Positions 47,595-57,108 of a DNA stretch of 64,000 nt are shown piece after piece; the first letter of the stretch is position 1; each line of letters opens with the position of its first letter. The position numbers were made by a program, and so were the translations under genes. The stretch is from contig NZ_LBIO01000037.1 in the NCBI RefSeq assembly GCF_001280505.1, positions 354,881 through 418,880 of the forward strand, in the 5' to 3' direction. Below the pieces are notes generated by a model. It saw only the letters and a program-made list of their open reading frames with translations. It was not told where the DNA came from and made no database searches. This DNA comes from Mangrovimonas sp. TPBH4 (GTDB taxonomy: Bacteria > Bacteroidota > Bacteroidia > Flavobacteriales > Flavobacteriaceae).

Positions 47595-48630
47595 TGTTAC
47601 ATTGGATAAGCATTTTGATCTTTTGCATGAGATCGAAAGGGAAGAGAAAGCCCTAAGGGATAAATCATCGCAACATGGTTGTTTTATCGTAAAGTCGGGA
47701 AATGAATGGATAGAGGACGCTAAACAGCGTCCCATTCCAAACATGCTGTTTAGTGAATTTTGGTATGAAAGGGAAGTCAGCGTTTTGTTTGCCGACACCA
47801 ATGTTGGTAAATCTATATTGGGAATGCAAATTGCTGACAGTATAAGTAGGGGCATTGCCATAGATGGGTTTCAAATAGAGACTTCCACTAAAAAAGTAGC
47901 CTATTTTGATTTCGAGCTTTCCGATAAACAGTTTGAAAAGCGTTACTCTAAAGACTATACCGATCATTATAAGTTTCACGACAATTTTCTTCGAGCCGAG
48001 ATAAACCCAGAAACAGAGATCCCTAAGGAATTTGTAACCTTTGAAGATTACTTGTGCCATTCGTTCGAAACCATGATCCAAAACCACGGAGCAGAAGTTC
48101 TCATCATAGATAACATCACTTATCTAAAGAGTGACAATGAGAGAGCTAAGGATGCTTTGGCCTTGATGAAGCATTTAAAAGCTTTAAATAGGAAGTATGG
48201 GGCGTCAATTTTGGTATTGGCGCATACTCCCAAACGAACCGGGTTCAACCCTATCACCAAGAATGATCTTGCAGGAAGTAAAATGCTTATGAACTTTTGT
48301 GATAGTGCCTTCGCCCTTGGAGAAAGTACCATGCTCCCATCTTATAGGTATATCAAACAAATAAAGCAGCGGAATACAGAACAGATCTATCATGGAGAAA
48401 ACGTTGCCGTGTGTGAGATCGTTAACCCGCATAACTTTTTGAAGCTCGAACTAAGGGAATTTGGATCTGAAACAGACCATTTGAAGCAGTTAAGCGCAAG
48501 TGATATGTCTGAGAGGGATGAAGTTATAAAAAAGCTTAAAAGCGAAGGACTTGCGAACACCAAAATTGCGGAACAGCTGGGTGTGAGTGAAGGAACAATT
48601 AGAAATACAAACAAAAGATTAGGCCTATAA
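47581..48630 (+). CDS. RepA-like hexameric helicase ATPase with C-terminal HTH
   Basis: This 349-residue protein belongs to the RecA-fold RepA-type (AAA_25) group. The Walker A is ADTNVGKSILGMQIA (~74-85), Walker B is VLIIDNITYL (~175), followed by LVLAHTPKR. The C-terminal ~35 residues (VIKKLKSEGLANTKIAEQLGVSEGTIRN) form a helix-turn-helix that plain RepA helicases lack. It probably unwinds DNA for replication of the excised element, paired with the primase-like gene downstream. The overlap with the RHH gene and the 5-bp gap to the next ORF indicate an operon. Confidence 0.82.
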   Translation: MKDPNVTLDKHFDLLHEIEREEKALRDKSSQHGCFIVKSGNEWIEDAKQRPIPNMLFSEFWYEREVSVLFADTNVGKSILGMQIADSISRGIAIDGFQIETSTKKVAYFDFELSDKQFEKRYSKDYTDHYKFHDNFLRAEINPETEIPKEFVTFEDYLCHSFETMIQNHGAEVLIIDNITYLKSDNERAKDALALMKHLKALNRKYGASILVLAHTPKRTGFNPITKNDLAGSKMLMNFCDSAFALGESTMLPSYRYIKQIKQRNTEQIYHGENVAVCEIVNPHNFLKLELREFGSETDHLKQLSASDMSERDEVIKKLKSEGLANTKIAEQLGVSEGTIRNTNKRLGL

Positions 48631-48634
48631 AACT

Positions 48635-48832
48635 TTGGCAAACGCATCCACTGTATATGAAATAAGTCAATTGCTCCCTAAAGAGGAGCGAATGCGGCTA
48701 TTCAATATGCTCAAGGATGAGTTGCGGCCAGAAGAAGTGTCTCCTAAGATAAAGAAGATGAAAAAGCGAAAAACAATCGACTATACCGAGGAGGATGCTT
48801 TGGCCTACCTATTTAATGCACTTAAAATTTAA
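48635..48832 (+). CDS. Small unknown protein in the replication module
   Basis: This 65-residue ORF starts with TTG (MANASTVYEISQLLPKEERMR) 5 bp after the ATPase stop. It has a helical N-terminal half and a basic cluster PKIKKMKKRKTIDYTEEDAL. No family is recognised. The TTG start and small size make it less certain, but its tight spacing and charge pattern support a real gene, perhaps an accessory DNA-binding factor. Confidence 0.55.
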   Translation: MANASTVYEISQLLPKEERMRLFNMLKDELRPEEVSPKIKKMKKRKTIDYTEEDALAYLFNALKI

Positions 48833-48845
48833 TGAGAAAAAAAAT

Positions 48846-48903
48846 CGTAACGTTCGTAACATTCGTAACCCTTACGAATATTACGAACGTTACGAGCATT
48901 ACG
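48846..48903. repeat. Head-to-head cluster of seven CGTAA/TTACG repeats with 9-bp phase
   Basis: CGTAA starts at 48846, 48855 and 48864. The inverted copies TTACG start at 48872, 48881, 48890 and 48899. Both halves are exactly 9-bp phased and together form a long inverted repeat centred near 48870. This is a candidate replication origin, or an operator for the RHH protein, which as a class bind tandem and inverted short repeats. Confidence 0.75.
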
Positions 48904-48922
48904 ATTAAACCAGTTTAGAATT

Positions 48923-49792
48923 ATGAACTATAGATATTATTTAGACCGATCAAGTAAAAAGTTTCCATGTCCCAACTGTCAGAAAAAGACCTTTGTAAGG
49001 TATATGGACGCTATTGAAAACAATTATTTAGAAGCCAATTTTGGACGTTGTGACAGAGAAAGTAAATGTGGATACCATAACAAGCCAGATGGGAACCAGC
49101 GAATTATTTCGCCTCATGCTGGCACTTTTATTCGGCCAGAGGCTTCTTTCCATAATGAAGATAGTTTACATATAGGCGGTAACGACTTTAATGGGAACCA
49201 CTTCATAAGGTACTTACAAAAGTTCTATGATAGGGAAACTATCATAGCCGCTATTGAAAAATTTCGCATAGGGAACTCCAACCATTGGGCAGGAGCTACG
49301 GTATTCTGGCAAATAAATGAAAAGTTGCAAATATGTGCAGGGAAGGTAATGCTTTACGATCCTATAACGGGTAAGCGTGTAAAAGATCCTTACCCTCATA
49401 TTAACTGGATGCACAAGGTTTTGAAATTAGATAGGTTTGTGCTCCAGCAATGCTTGTTTGGGATCCATAATTTAGGTTTACATCCAGAAGGAAGTACCGT
49501 CTGTATTGTAGAGTCTGAAAAGACCGCAATCATAATGAGTATAAGGTATCCTCAATTCTTATGGTTGGCAACTGGATCTAAGTCCAATTTTAAGCATGAG
49601 TTATTAAAGCCTTTGAAAGGGTACCATGTCATTGCCTTTCCAGATAAGACAGAGTTCGAAAACTGGAGTAAAAAGGTAGAGGTAATGACGAAACGAGGCC
49701 TGTCAATCAGGGTGAATCCTTTTTTGGAGCATAGAGGTTTGGAAGAGGGAGCAGATTTGGTGGATTTTTTTGCACAAAAGGAAGCGGCATAA
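48923..49792 (+). CDS. Primase-like protein with N-terminal zinc finger and TOPRIM-like domain
   Basis: This 289-residue protein begins with a CHC2-like zinc finger (FPCPNCQKKTFVRY, then GRCDRESKCGYH) found in DUF6371-type proteins of Bacteroidota mobile elements. A TOPRIM-like domain follows (TVCIVESEKTAIIMS with the acidic Glu, then HVIAFPDKTEFENW with the Asp). It likely makes primers, or binds DNA, for replication of the element together with the RepA-like ATPase. It is shorter than DnaG and has no helicase part. Confidence 0.78.
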   Translation: MNYRYYLDRSSKKFPCPNCQKKTFVRYMDAIENNYLEANFGRCDRESKCGYHNKPDGNQRIISPHAGTFIRPEASFHNEDSLHIGGNDFNGNHFIRYLQKFYDRETIIAAIEKFRIGNSNHWAGATVFWQINEKLQICAGKVMLYDPITGKRVKDPYPHINWMHKVLKLDRFVLQQCLFGIHNLGLHPEGSTVCIVESEKTAIIMSIRYPQFLWLATGSKSNFKHELLKPLKGYHVIAFPDKTEFENWSKKVEVMTKRGLSIRVNPFLEHRGLEEGADLVDFFAQKEAA

Positions 49793-49857
49793 AGTTTTGT
49801 TGTGTTTTTAGATGTTGGGTTCTTTTTCTTGTGTTTTTGGGTACAAATGTAACCACT

Positions 49858-49955
49858 GCAACGGTTCAGCAACGGTTCAGCAACGGTTCAGCAACGGTTC
49901 GGCAACGGTTCGGCAACGATCGTTGCAACGGTTGGGAAGTGGTTTGCAACGGTTA
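49858..49955 (+). repeat. 11-bp tandem repeats GCAACGGTTCA/G
   Basis: Five consecutive copies start at 49858, 49869, 49880, 49891 and 49902, and a degenerate sixth at 49913 contains the palindrome caacgatcgttg. Two further GCAACGGTT copies follow at about 49925 and 49945. The period equals about one helical turn. The array lies between the primase-like gene and the SRAP gene and is a second origin or regulator-binding candidate. Confidence 0.8.
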
Positions 49956-49974
49956 TTTTTAGTAAATTTAGTCC

Positions 49975-50703
49975 ATGTGTTTTCATACAAGTACTTGGCA
50001 TGAGCCAGAATATTTGGAAAAGGATTTTAAGGTGAAACTGGCCGACGAAAACATTCGTCCATATTTTAAGCAACCTCATTATCACCACAACGGCTTTTCC
50101 CATCCCAACATGTTGGTCATCCCACAAGAAAACTCGGCCGTCTTGGCTCCTGGGGTTTGGGGGATCGTTCCAAGTGATAGAACTGTAGAAGAAATCAAAC
50201 CCTATTACAAAGAGTCTGTGAAGTATGGATCGGGGTTAAATGCTCGTAGCGAAAAAGTTTTCCAACACTTTTTGTATAGGGAGTCCATTATGGATAAAAG
50301 GTGCATCATACCAGTGTCTGGCTTTTTTGAACCACACGACCATAAAGGTAAAAAATACCCATTTCATTTTAAAGATAAAGAAAGTAAGCCTTTGGCCTTG
50401 GCAGGTCTGTATACTCTTATTGGTACTTATATCACCTTTACAATCCTTACTAGGGAAGCCTCCCCTTTATTTGCAAAGATACATAACAAGAAAAAGCGGC
50501 AGCCTTTGATACTCGATGCCGACTATGCTCATAACTGGCTGTCCATGGATCTTACTCAGTCAGACATAAAGGAGATCATCAACTATACCTTCCCAGAGGA
50601 GCTTCTTTACGCCTATTCGGTAAGTAAAGACCTGTTTAGTCCCAAAGTGGATAGTAATACCCCATCTATACTTGAAAAGGTTGAATATGACGGGATATTA
50701 TAA
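49975..50703 (+). CDS. SRAP-family (YedK/HMCES-like) abasic-site-binding protein
   Basis: This 242-residue protein starts Met-Cys, and the Cys2 freed by removal of Met is the residue that crosslinks to abasic sites in the family. Other signatures are LNARSEKV (~87), the catalytic Glu in PVSGFFEPH (~115), and FAKIHNKKKRQPLIL with the conserved His (~170). SRAP proteins shield abasic sites in single-stranded DNA through a DNA-protein crosslink. Its place next to primase and origin-like repeats fits protection of single-stranded DNA during element replication; a defence role is also possible. Confidence 0.92.
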   Translation: MCFHTSTWHEPEYLEKDFKVKLADENIRPYFKQPHYHHNGFSHPNMLVIPQENSAVLAPGVWGIVPSDRTVEEIKPYYKESVKYGSGLNARSEKVFQHFLYRESIMDKRCIIPVSGFFEPHDHKGKKYPFHFKDKESKPLALAGLYTLIGTYITFTILTREASPLFAKIHNKKKRQPLILDADYAHNWLSMDLTQSDIKEIINYTFPEELLYAYSVSKDLFSPKVDSNTPSILEKVEYDGIL

Positions 50704-50806
50704 TGTTAAAGTACTATTGTTTCCAAATTGGAGTGGAAGCTCTTTTCAATTAAAGGAGCGAGGATTGCAATGTGCTTGAACTTAGCGTTGGCATTATTCA
50801 AACACA

Positions 50807-53800
50807 TCAATCTACGTTTTTAAATATTTCAGTTAAGTACTCCTTGTTCTTTTCAATAAAAAGCACCTTGTTCTCAGCAAATAGATCTTTAGTAACATTA
50901 CCATCGCTCCATACCTTTTGGACTTTTTCAAACGGTGTTACTGATAGAATGAATGCTGAAATGTGAACTTCAACGTCCTTTTTGTCATTTTTTAAGTCTG
51001 CTTGAATTTTAGCTTCCAAAGTGGATGCATCCTTATTGCACCATATTACTTTGGGATTATTGAAGTGTGTTTCTCCTAGTAATATTCCCTTCGGATCAAG
51101 GAAGTAGATGTGTTGCTTTTTGCCATCAACTACCCAAAGGATAAAGTCAGGGTAAAATGAAGAGCTATCCATGAAGAAACCAATTCCTTTAACCGATAGG
51201 TTACGAAGTACAAATAGCTGCTTATCCTTAAATTTATCTGATTCCTTAGCGAACTGGCGCAAATGGTCTATAAAGTCTCTTTCACCATCATTTAACCGTA
51301 CAGGAACAGTTTTAATCTCTTTGAACTTCTTACCATCGGCAATTGATGCAATGGGGGAATAAAGGTGCTTATCGAAGTGAATAGATGGAAGCGTTGTATC
51401 ATCCTTCTCATACATCACGTTGATTTTTTCTTCTAATTCCTTGATGAATGTATCGTGTTTCTTGGGCACCTTCACAATCATAGTATGCGAAGCTGGGAAC
51501 ATTGCTTCATGTTCTTTGTGTGAGAGCATATCATAGGTAAGGTGTTCGGAAAGGAATGCCTTTTCTTTATCAGCATAGAACTTATTGATGTAATCCTTTA
51601 CTAAGCTCACAGCTACTCCTTGTATTTTGCCTGAAATTGCTTCCATGATACTAAATTGGCCTTTATGGCTTAGTAGATTGAAGCCGCCACTTTCAATTAG
51701 CTGGGATAGTACAGGTTGGTTTACAATTAAGTTGCGATACCCTTTTAGTAGCTTGTATCTGTTTGCTTCCAATGAAAGTGAGTTGTAGTCGATGAAGTCT
51801 CGAAACTCTTTGATGAAATTTTCTTGATAATCTACTACATCTTCTGCCACCTGGCTATTGAAACCACCTGCTGCAATGCTGATTTTATTACGCATGTCAA
51901 TAGTGACCCTTTTTGCCACATCTGGGCTATATTTCAATTCAATCAATTCATCCTTAAAGGATTTCCCTTCTTGTTTTTTGAAGGTCATTATTTGCCCATC
52001 CCACAGCTCTTTATGATTGAGTTTGATTTCTATTGGGATATTGGTGTAATCAGGTACTTCTTTTTCTATTTCCGTTAAGAAACGATTCATGTAAGATGCG
52101 TTCAAGCCCATTATGGAAAGGGTTTGTAATGCTCGTATATGGTAAGGCGAATCGGATTCTTCTCTTTTCAAGGAAAGGTTCTTGCCTTTAAGACGAACGC
52201 CACGACCAAAGAGCTGAATAATTTGAGCACCTTCACTTTTGCCCATGTTCATCAGCCCCATACTTGAAACTCTCCATGAGTTCCAACCTTCTATGAACTT
52301 CTTGGAACCAATTAGGATATTTATAGTAGAATTGGTCTCTGAAATGGCTTGAAATAATGAGTTGGAAAAATTGTCATCTTGAATGGTCAGTTCTCCTTCC
52401 GTATCTGCTTCTAGCGTTTTGGCATACTTAGGGACATCACCAATATTGATTACTGCAAAGTATTGATCACTGGTTTTTGTCTTTAACGCAATTTCACCTT
52501 CAGCCTGTTTTACCTGGAAGGCTTCAATGTTGCCAATGCCATTGAAAACCTTACTCAGAATGGTCTCTGCAATTGGTTTGGATGTTCTAAGATGCTCGAA
52601 ATGACCTTTAAAAATATCATCCCCATCTGCATCTCTTAGCCCTGTGCTGTCATTGAGTATTTTGTCAATATCTACTTGTAAAGAAGCAGGTGATGAAAGT
52701 GCATACTTAAAGAACTTTATAATCCTAGAAACATCAGAAACACTTTCCTTATCTCCTTTGGTTAAGCTACTTGAATTTGAGCTAATTACTCGGCTTCCAA
52801 CAAATACCCAAAGGGGCTTCTCGATGTTGTATTGGCGCAGTTCTTTTTTGTATTTCTCAAATAGTTCAAGCTGCTCATAATAACCCAATAAGCTTGCGGT
52901 AAGAAGTAGCTTATTTTGTTCTATGCTGTATTCGTTTTTGGTGTCAAGATTGAATACACTAAAGTCTTTCCCATAACCATCTGTATAAAAATGACGATAG
53001 GAGTAGTCAAAAATGATGGACTTTCCGTATTCCTGTAATAAGTCTTTTGTGCTATTTGTGATGATCTGACCAAAGGTTGCTGAATACTCGAAGGTGAATG
53101 ACCCTTCGCCACGAGTCAAATGCTCTCTTAGATTCTTCCATGCTCTTTCTTCTGACTTTTGTCCTTTGTGTCCTTCATCAATGAATACTAAGTTTTTTGA
53201 CTCTGAGAAGTAATCGACATCAACACTTACACCTTCCCCTTCCTTATCTTTAACCAATTTGGTAATCTCCAAAATGAGTATTTCTCCTTCTTTGGTTTTT
53301 AGGCTTTCTTCACTTCCAGAGTAAAGTTTTGCATCAATGCCACTTTCAACACAACTTTCATAATGTTGCCTGCTTAAACCTTCATTTGGGGTTATGAGAA
53401 TGATGTTTTCCCATTCTTTGAAGTACTTTGTGATTTGCCAATAGTTGCAATGCATCAAGAGGGTTTTGCCACTACCAGTTGCCATCCAATAAGCAAGTTT
53501 CTTCAAGTCTTTTTCTGTATAGGCTTCTATTTGCTTAAAGTCTTTACTTCCTTTAGCATAGTCATTCAGCTTGGCAATAAGTTGATTTGCATTGTTGCTG
53601 TATTGGTCAAAAAAGTATTCGGTAAATAGTAAGGCAAACCATTGATAGTATTTGAATGTGAGAAATGGTTCAGCTCGGTTTTCACGGAGTTTTTTCTCAT
53701 AACTCTGTATGGCTTCATCGTATTGATGTATAGCTCGATCTTCAATCAGTTTGTCTGAGTTAGACATTAAAGCACTGGCAAAATAGGTGTAACCCGTTGA

Positions 53801-53911
53801 GCTGGTGCCTGACTCTTTGTTGTTAAACTCATCTCGCAAGTCTTCAAAGGCTTCATAACCCAACTGATGCAAGATGTACCTGAAAAGGACAAGTTGTTTT
53901 TCTAGTTGCAT
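50807..53911 (-). CDS. Type III-like restriction endonuclease subunit (Res)
   Basis: This 1034-residue superfamily 2 helicase has Walker A ATGSGKT (144-150), the DEGH box (245-248) and later helicase motifs (FGRGVRLKG). A C-terminal PD-(D/E)xK nuclease is visible as SFYPDFILW with Pro-Asp 921-922 and FLDPKG with Asp939 and Lys941. This is the layout of type III Res proteins, which translocate along or sense DNA and cut when two unmethylated sites meet. Only 2 bp separate it from the methyltransferase gene. Confidence 0.9.
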   Translation of the reverse strand: MQLEKQLVLFRYILHQLGYEAFEDLRDEFNNKESGTSSTGYTYFASALMSNSDKLIEDRAIHQYDEAIQSYEKKLRENRAEPFLTFKYYQWFALLFTEYFFDQYSNNANQLIAKLNDYAKGSKDFKQIEAYTEKDLKKLAYWMATGSGKTLLMHCNYWQITKYFKEWENIILITPNEGLSRQHYESCVESGIDAKLYSGSEESLKTKEGEILILEITKLVKDKEGEGVSVDVDYFSESKNLVFIDEGHKGQKSEERAWKNLREHLTRGEGSFTFEYSATFGQIITNSTKDLLQEYGKSIIFDYSYRHFYTDGYGKDFSVFNLDTKNEYSIEQNKLLLTASLLGYYEQLELFEKYKKELRQYNIEKPLWVFVGSRVISSNSSSLTKGDKESVSDVSRIIKFFKYALSSPASLQVDIDKILNDSTGLRDADGDDIFKGHFEHLRTSKPIAETILSKVFNGIGNIEAFQVKQAEGEIALKTKTSDQYFAVINIGDVPKYAKTLEADTEGELTIQDDNFSNSLFQAISETNSTINILIGSKKFIEGWNSWRVSSMGLMNMGKSEGAQIIQLFGRGVRLKGKNLSLKREESDSPYHIRALQTLSIMGLNASYMNRFLTEIEKEVPDYTNIPIEIKLNHKELWDGQIMTFKKQEGKSFKDELIELKYSPDVAKRVTIDMRNKISIAAGGFNSQVAEDVVDYQENFIKEFRDFIDYNSLSLEANRYKLLKGYRNLIVNQPVLSQLIESGGFNLLSHKGQFSIMEAISGKIQGVAVSLVKDYINKFYADKEKAFLSEHLTYDMLSHKEHEAMFPASHTMIVKVPKKHDTFIKELEEKINVMYEKDDTTLPSIHFDKHLYSPIASIADGKKFKEIKTVPVRLNDGERDFIDHLRQFAKESDKFKDKQLFVLRNLSVKGIGFFMDSSSFYPDFILWVVDGKKQHIYFLDPKGILLGETHFNNPKVIWCNKDASTLEAKIQADLKNDKKDVEVHISAFILSVTPFEKVQKVWSDGNVTKDLFAENKVLFIEKNKEYLTEIFKNVD

Positions 53912-53913
53912 GG

Positions 53914-56900
53914 TTATGAGAGCATTTTGTTTTTGAATACTTCTTCAATGGGTTGATAGCCTTCCATATGTGCCTGGTCATTGATATAGAGTAGGTCATA
54001 TTCAAAGGTTTTGAGTTCTGTCTGTAATGTGACTGCATCTTCTTTGAAATCTTCTAAGCTCCAACCTTTCACTGAGCGCCATACTATTAAGATGTTTTTG
54101 TTGGCATTGTTATGACCGTAAATGAACTGGTATTTCTTACCATTGAGTTCTTTGGTGATGCATTTCTGCATGTGTAGCCCTATTAGGTAGTTAAAGGTTT
54201 CTACCAAATCAACGGCTTGCTCTGTATCATAAGTAAAGCCATCCCATACCTTGAGTTTGTAATCCCAAGGGTTTTGCATGGCGGCAGTATTCACTAAGGA
54301 TTGGCTGCCTTTGGTTTCAAACTCCAAAAAGTATTTAGGGATGTACTTGTCGAATTCAAATGCCTTTTGCACGGCATCTTCTGAAGCATTAAAGGCAATG
54401 TTTTCTAAGGCTTCTTCATACTGTTCTAGGCGTTGGTACTTGAAGAATACCCCAAGTCCATTCATGCTGCCTTCTTTTGGTTTCCCAACCTTCCAATCGA
54501 AGGTGTAGGCTACTTTCTTAATACGGGGTATTAAAATGGTATGGAAGTATTGTCCTTGTTCAATCAATATGCACTTTCTTTCACCTTCATCATCTTTATT
54601 CAAAAGTTGAACAGCATGAAATGTAGTACCCGAACCAGGGAAGTAATCTAGATTTATTGAATTACGCTCATTCCCCATTATGTACAAACAATCCTTCACA
54701 GCCCAAATTGATTTTGGATATGAAAATTTAGCTTGATTAAACAAGGATTTTAATGTTTTTGTACCGTGCTCAGTAGCAGAGTATTTCGCATCTTGCCAAA
54801 ATGTCAATGGTGTTATTCCATCTGTGTTAGGCCTGAATTTGTAGTACACTTGAGGAATATCTTTCTTATTTCTTTTTGTATGAAACTGAGAGTAGTCTTT
54901 TCGAACATTCTCTTCACTCCATCTCCAATTTTTTTCAACACCGTCATCAGTAATTGGCCAAATCTCAGTTTCTGATTTTGTCGGTTTCTCTTTAATCGAC
55001 CACAATTCTGTTTCATCAGACCACTCCATCTTAGGCACTCGAATTGTCCCTTCCGCTAAATCTGCATACACTGGGTACCATTGTCGCTTTCCATCTGCTC
55101 TATCAGAGTTTGAGCCTTCCCTTCTAAAATTTCTCCATTCAAAAATGCTCGTATCATCTTTTTCTTTGTATCGCTCTAACTGCGCATCAGTTCTTGGGAG
55201 CTTCTTTATTTTTGAATCGGAGCTTGATTTAGCGAAAATTGCATATTCATGGGCAATTGCTAATCCAGCTTCATTAGGCCTTCCAGAAGGATTAGCGCGA
55301 ATAGCTATAACACCTGCAATATTCTTTGGCCCATGTACCTTCGACATTATCATCGAAAGTGCAGGCATTTCTACATCATCGATTGTTACGCATAAATTTC
55401 CATTAACATGGAGAAGTGGTTTTCCAACTTCAATTCTGTTCTCAATTAATGAAGACCAAGAAGAGTGCTTGAAACTATTTTTATAAATTATCTCAGAAGC
55501 ACTCGTGTTATATGGAGGGTCTATGTAAACATTGTTAATCTTACCGGTGTACGCATCTTTCAATAAGTTAAGGCCATGATAATTATCCGAACTGTAAACC
55601 TGTCCGTCTAATGAATCTGATAAGTTTATTGTCTCTGAAAGAAAATTTACCAGATCAATTTTAAATCCATTTGGGAAGTTTGCAGTATCAATAGGCAGCT
55701 TTCTCCAAGTATGCAAGTCTGTTTTAAGTTCTTCAATCTCTTTAGGAGCTTTCTTATCTCCAAACAGGTCTTTCCACTCAGCTATCTGCTTTTCATTTTT
55801 AATCACTTGTTCCAAAATGGGTTTGGCTGCTTCTTCGCCTACATACTTCACCAAGCGGTCAATGGTAATCACCCATTCAGTACTCAGCACAAACTTCTTT
55901 TTCTCCCAGAGCTTTTTTTGGAAGTCTTCTATCTGGCTAACAAATTCAATGATGGTATCAGCAATAGATTTGAATACCTTAATGGTTTTCAAATTATGCT
56001 TTAGTCGGTCAAAATGTGAATCTGTGTCGGTTACATAAAGGTCGTCTACATTCACCAATTCACTCTTGATGTAATAATCCAATTCACGCTCTAAGAAACC
56101 TTTCAGGTTTTTATGAATAAAGAAATCGTGCTTGTTCTTTCGTGTGTAGTGCTGGAGCTTCTTTAAGAGTAGGGGCTTACCTTCTTGTTTTTGCCATAGG
56201 TTGGCAAATATTGGATTGGTGCCAAATTCTTTTTTCAAGAAATCAAATGCAATTTCATCTAAAGTGTCTTGCTTGCTATTGCCTTTTACTTTCTTCTTTT
56301 CATCATCACCTAATGGCCTGTACTCAAAATAGATGGTTATTTCTTTCTCATTGACATCAGGCTGCTTGTTGGCTAACACAAATTGCAAGTCGCTGTCATC
56401 TTTTTCTTTGATTTCAGGTGACTTATCAGAAAGCATAAAGAAGTTGGTTTCTTCAGCTTTTACATTTCCTTGTTCAAGTTGTGCATTGTGCAATTTGAAG
56501 TTTACTACAAGGTTGCTATCTGCAGTCTGCACCTTAAAGGCATAGTGGTTGAAGGTCTCGGATGATTTGATGTAGTATTGATCCTGATTAGCCCAATGAA
56601 AATGTGTTTCTTCACCATTGTACGGCACAACATACTTTTCATTCTTACCAAACCTTCGCTTGCTGATAAAGTCTCCTTTATCGTAGTAGCGAGAGAAAAA
56701 CAAGGTCAGGTGGTTGTAAATCTGATTCTCAGTTTCAACCGAAACGGAGGATTCAGTGGCTTTTGATTTTAGCTCTTTGTATTGGGTTATTTCATCCTTG
56801 TAATCTTCTTCATAAATGGCTAACCTGGTTTCATCTTTCTTCTCAACAGCTTCTAACCATTTTTTGAGTGAAGTAGATTTCTCCATCTCAGTAATTTGGT

Positions 56901-57108
56901 CTTGAACCTGTATTGTTTCATCGGCTGATAAAGTCTGCAATTCTGCCTTTACTTTGTCTACCAATAGTTGGTCAATGAAGGTGGCAATCTCTTTCTTTTT
57001 GTAATAGAGAATTTTATAAACACCAAAATCCAAGTCCTGAGAATCAAACTGAAATAGTTGATTGAGGAAGAATTTTAGTTGTTCTAGCGATGTATTGTCT
57101 TTAGCCAT
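53914..57108 (-). CDS. Type III-like adenine-specific DNA methyltransferase (Mod), enlarged
   Basis: This 1064-residue protein carries the beta-class amino-methyltransferase motifs in the order IV then I: DPPYN at 530-534 and FPGSG at 823-827. At 1064 residues it is longer than the usual 600-700-residue Mod. The extra ~500 N-terminal residues (from LEQLKFFLNQLFQFDSQDLDF) are a helical region with no recognised catalytic motif. It methylates adenine within an unknown recognition sequence to protect host DNA and pairs with the Res gene. Its start overlaps the XRE gene by 8 bp, giving a three-gene operon. Confidence 0.9.
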   Translation of the reverse strand: MAKDNTSLEQLKFFLNQLFQFDSQDLDFGVYKILYYKKKEIATFIDQLLVDKVKAELQTLSADETIQVQDQITEMEKSTSLKKWLEAVEKKDETRLAIYEEDYKDEITQYKELKSKATESSVSVETENQIYNHLTLFFSRYYDKGDFISKRRFGKNEKYVVPYNGEETHFHWANQDQYYIKSSETFNHYAFKVQTADSNLVVNFKLHNAQLEQGNVKAEETNFFMLSDKSPEIKEKDDSDLQFVLANKQPDVNEKEITIYFEYRPLGDDEKKKVKGNSKQDTLDEIAFDFLKKEFGTNPIFANLWQKQEGKPLLLKKLQHYTRKNKHDFFIHKNLKGFLERELDYYIKSELVNVDDLYVTDTDSHFDRLKHNLKTIKVFKSIADTIIEFVSQIEDFQKKLWEKKKFVLSTEWVITIDRLVKYVGEEAAKPILEQVIKNEKQIAEWKDLFGDKKAPKEIEELKTDLHTWRKLPIDTANFPNGFKIDLVNFLSETINLSDSLDGQVYSSDNYHGLNLLKDAYTGKINNVYIDPPYNTSASEIIYKNSFKHSSWSSLIENRIEVGKPLLHVNGNLCVTIDDVEMPALSMIMSKVHGPKNIAGVIAIRANPSGRPNEAGLAIAHEYAIFAKSSSDSKIKKLPRTDAQLERYKEKDDTSIFEWRNFRREGSNSDRADGKRQWYPVYADLAEGTIRVPKMEWSDETELWSIKEKPTKSETEIWPITDDGVEKNWRWSEENVRKDYSQFHTKRNKKDIPQVYYKFRPNTDGITPLTFWQDAKYSATEHGTKTLKSLFNQAKFSYPKSIWAVKDCLYIMGNERNSINLDYFPGSGTTFHAVQLLNKDDEGERKCILIEQGQYFHTILIPRIKKVAYTFDWKVGKPKEGSMNGLGVFFKYQRLEQYEEALENIAFNASEDAVQKAFEFDKYIPKYFLEFETKGSQSLVNTAAMQNPWDYKLKVWDGFTYDTEQAVDLVETFNYLIGLHMQKCITKELNGKKYQFIYGHNNANKNILIVWRSVKGWSLEDFKEDAVTLQTELKTFEYDLLYINDQAHMEGYQPIEEVFKNKMLS

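Noticed and set aside
49858..49923. CRISPR-like array
   Set aside because: The 11-bp units are directly adjacent without spacers and there are no cas genes, so this is an iteron-like tandem repeat.
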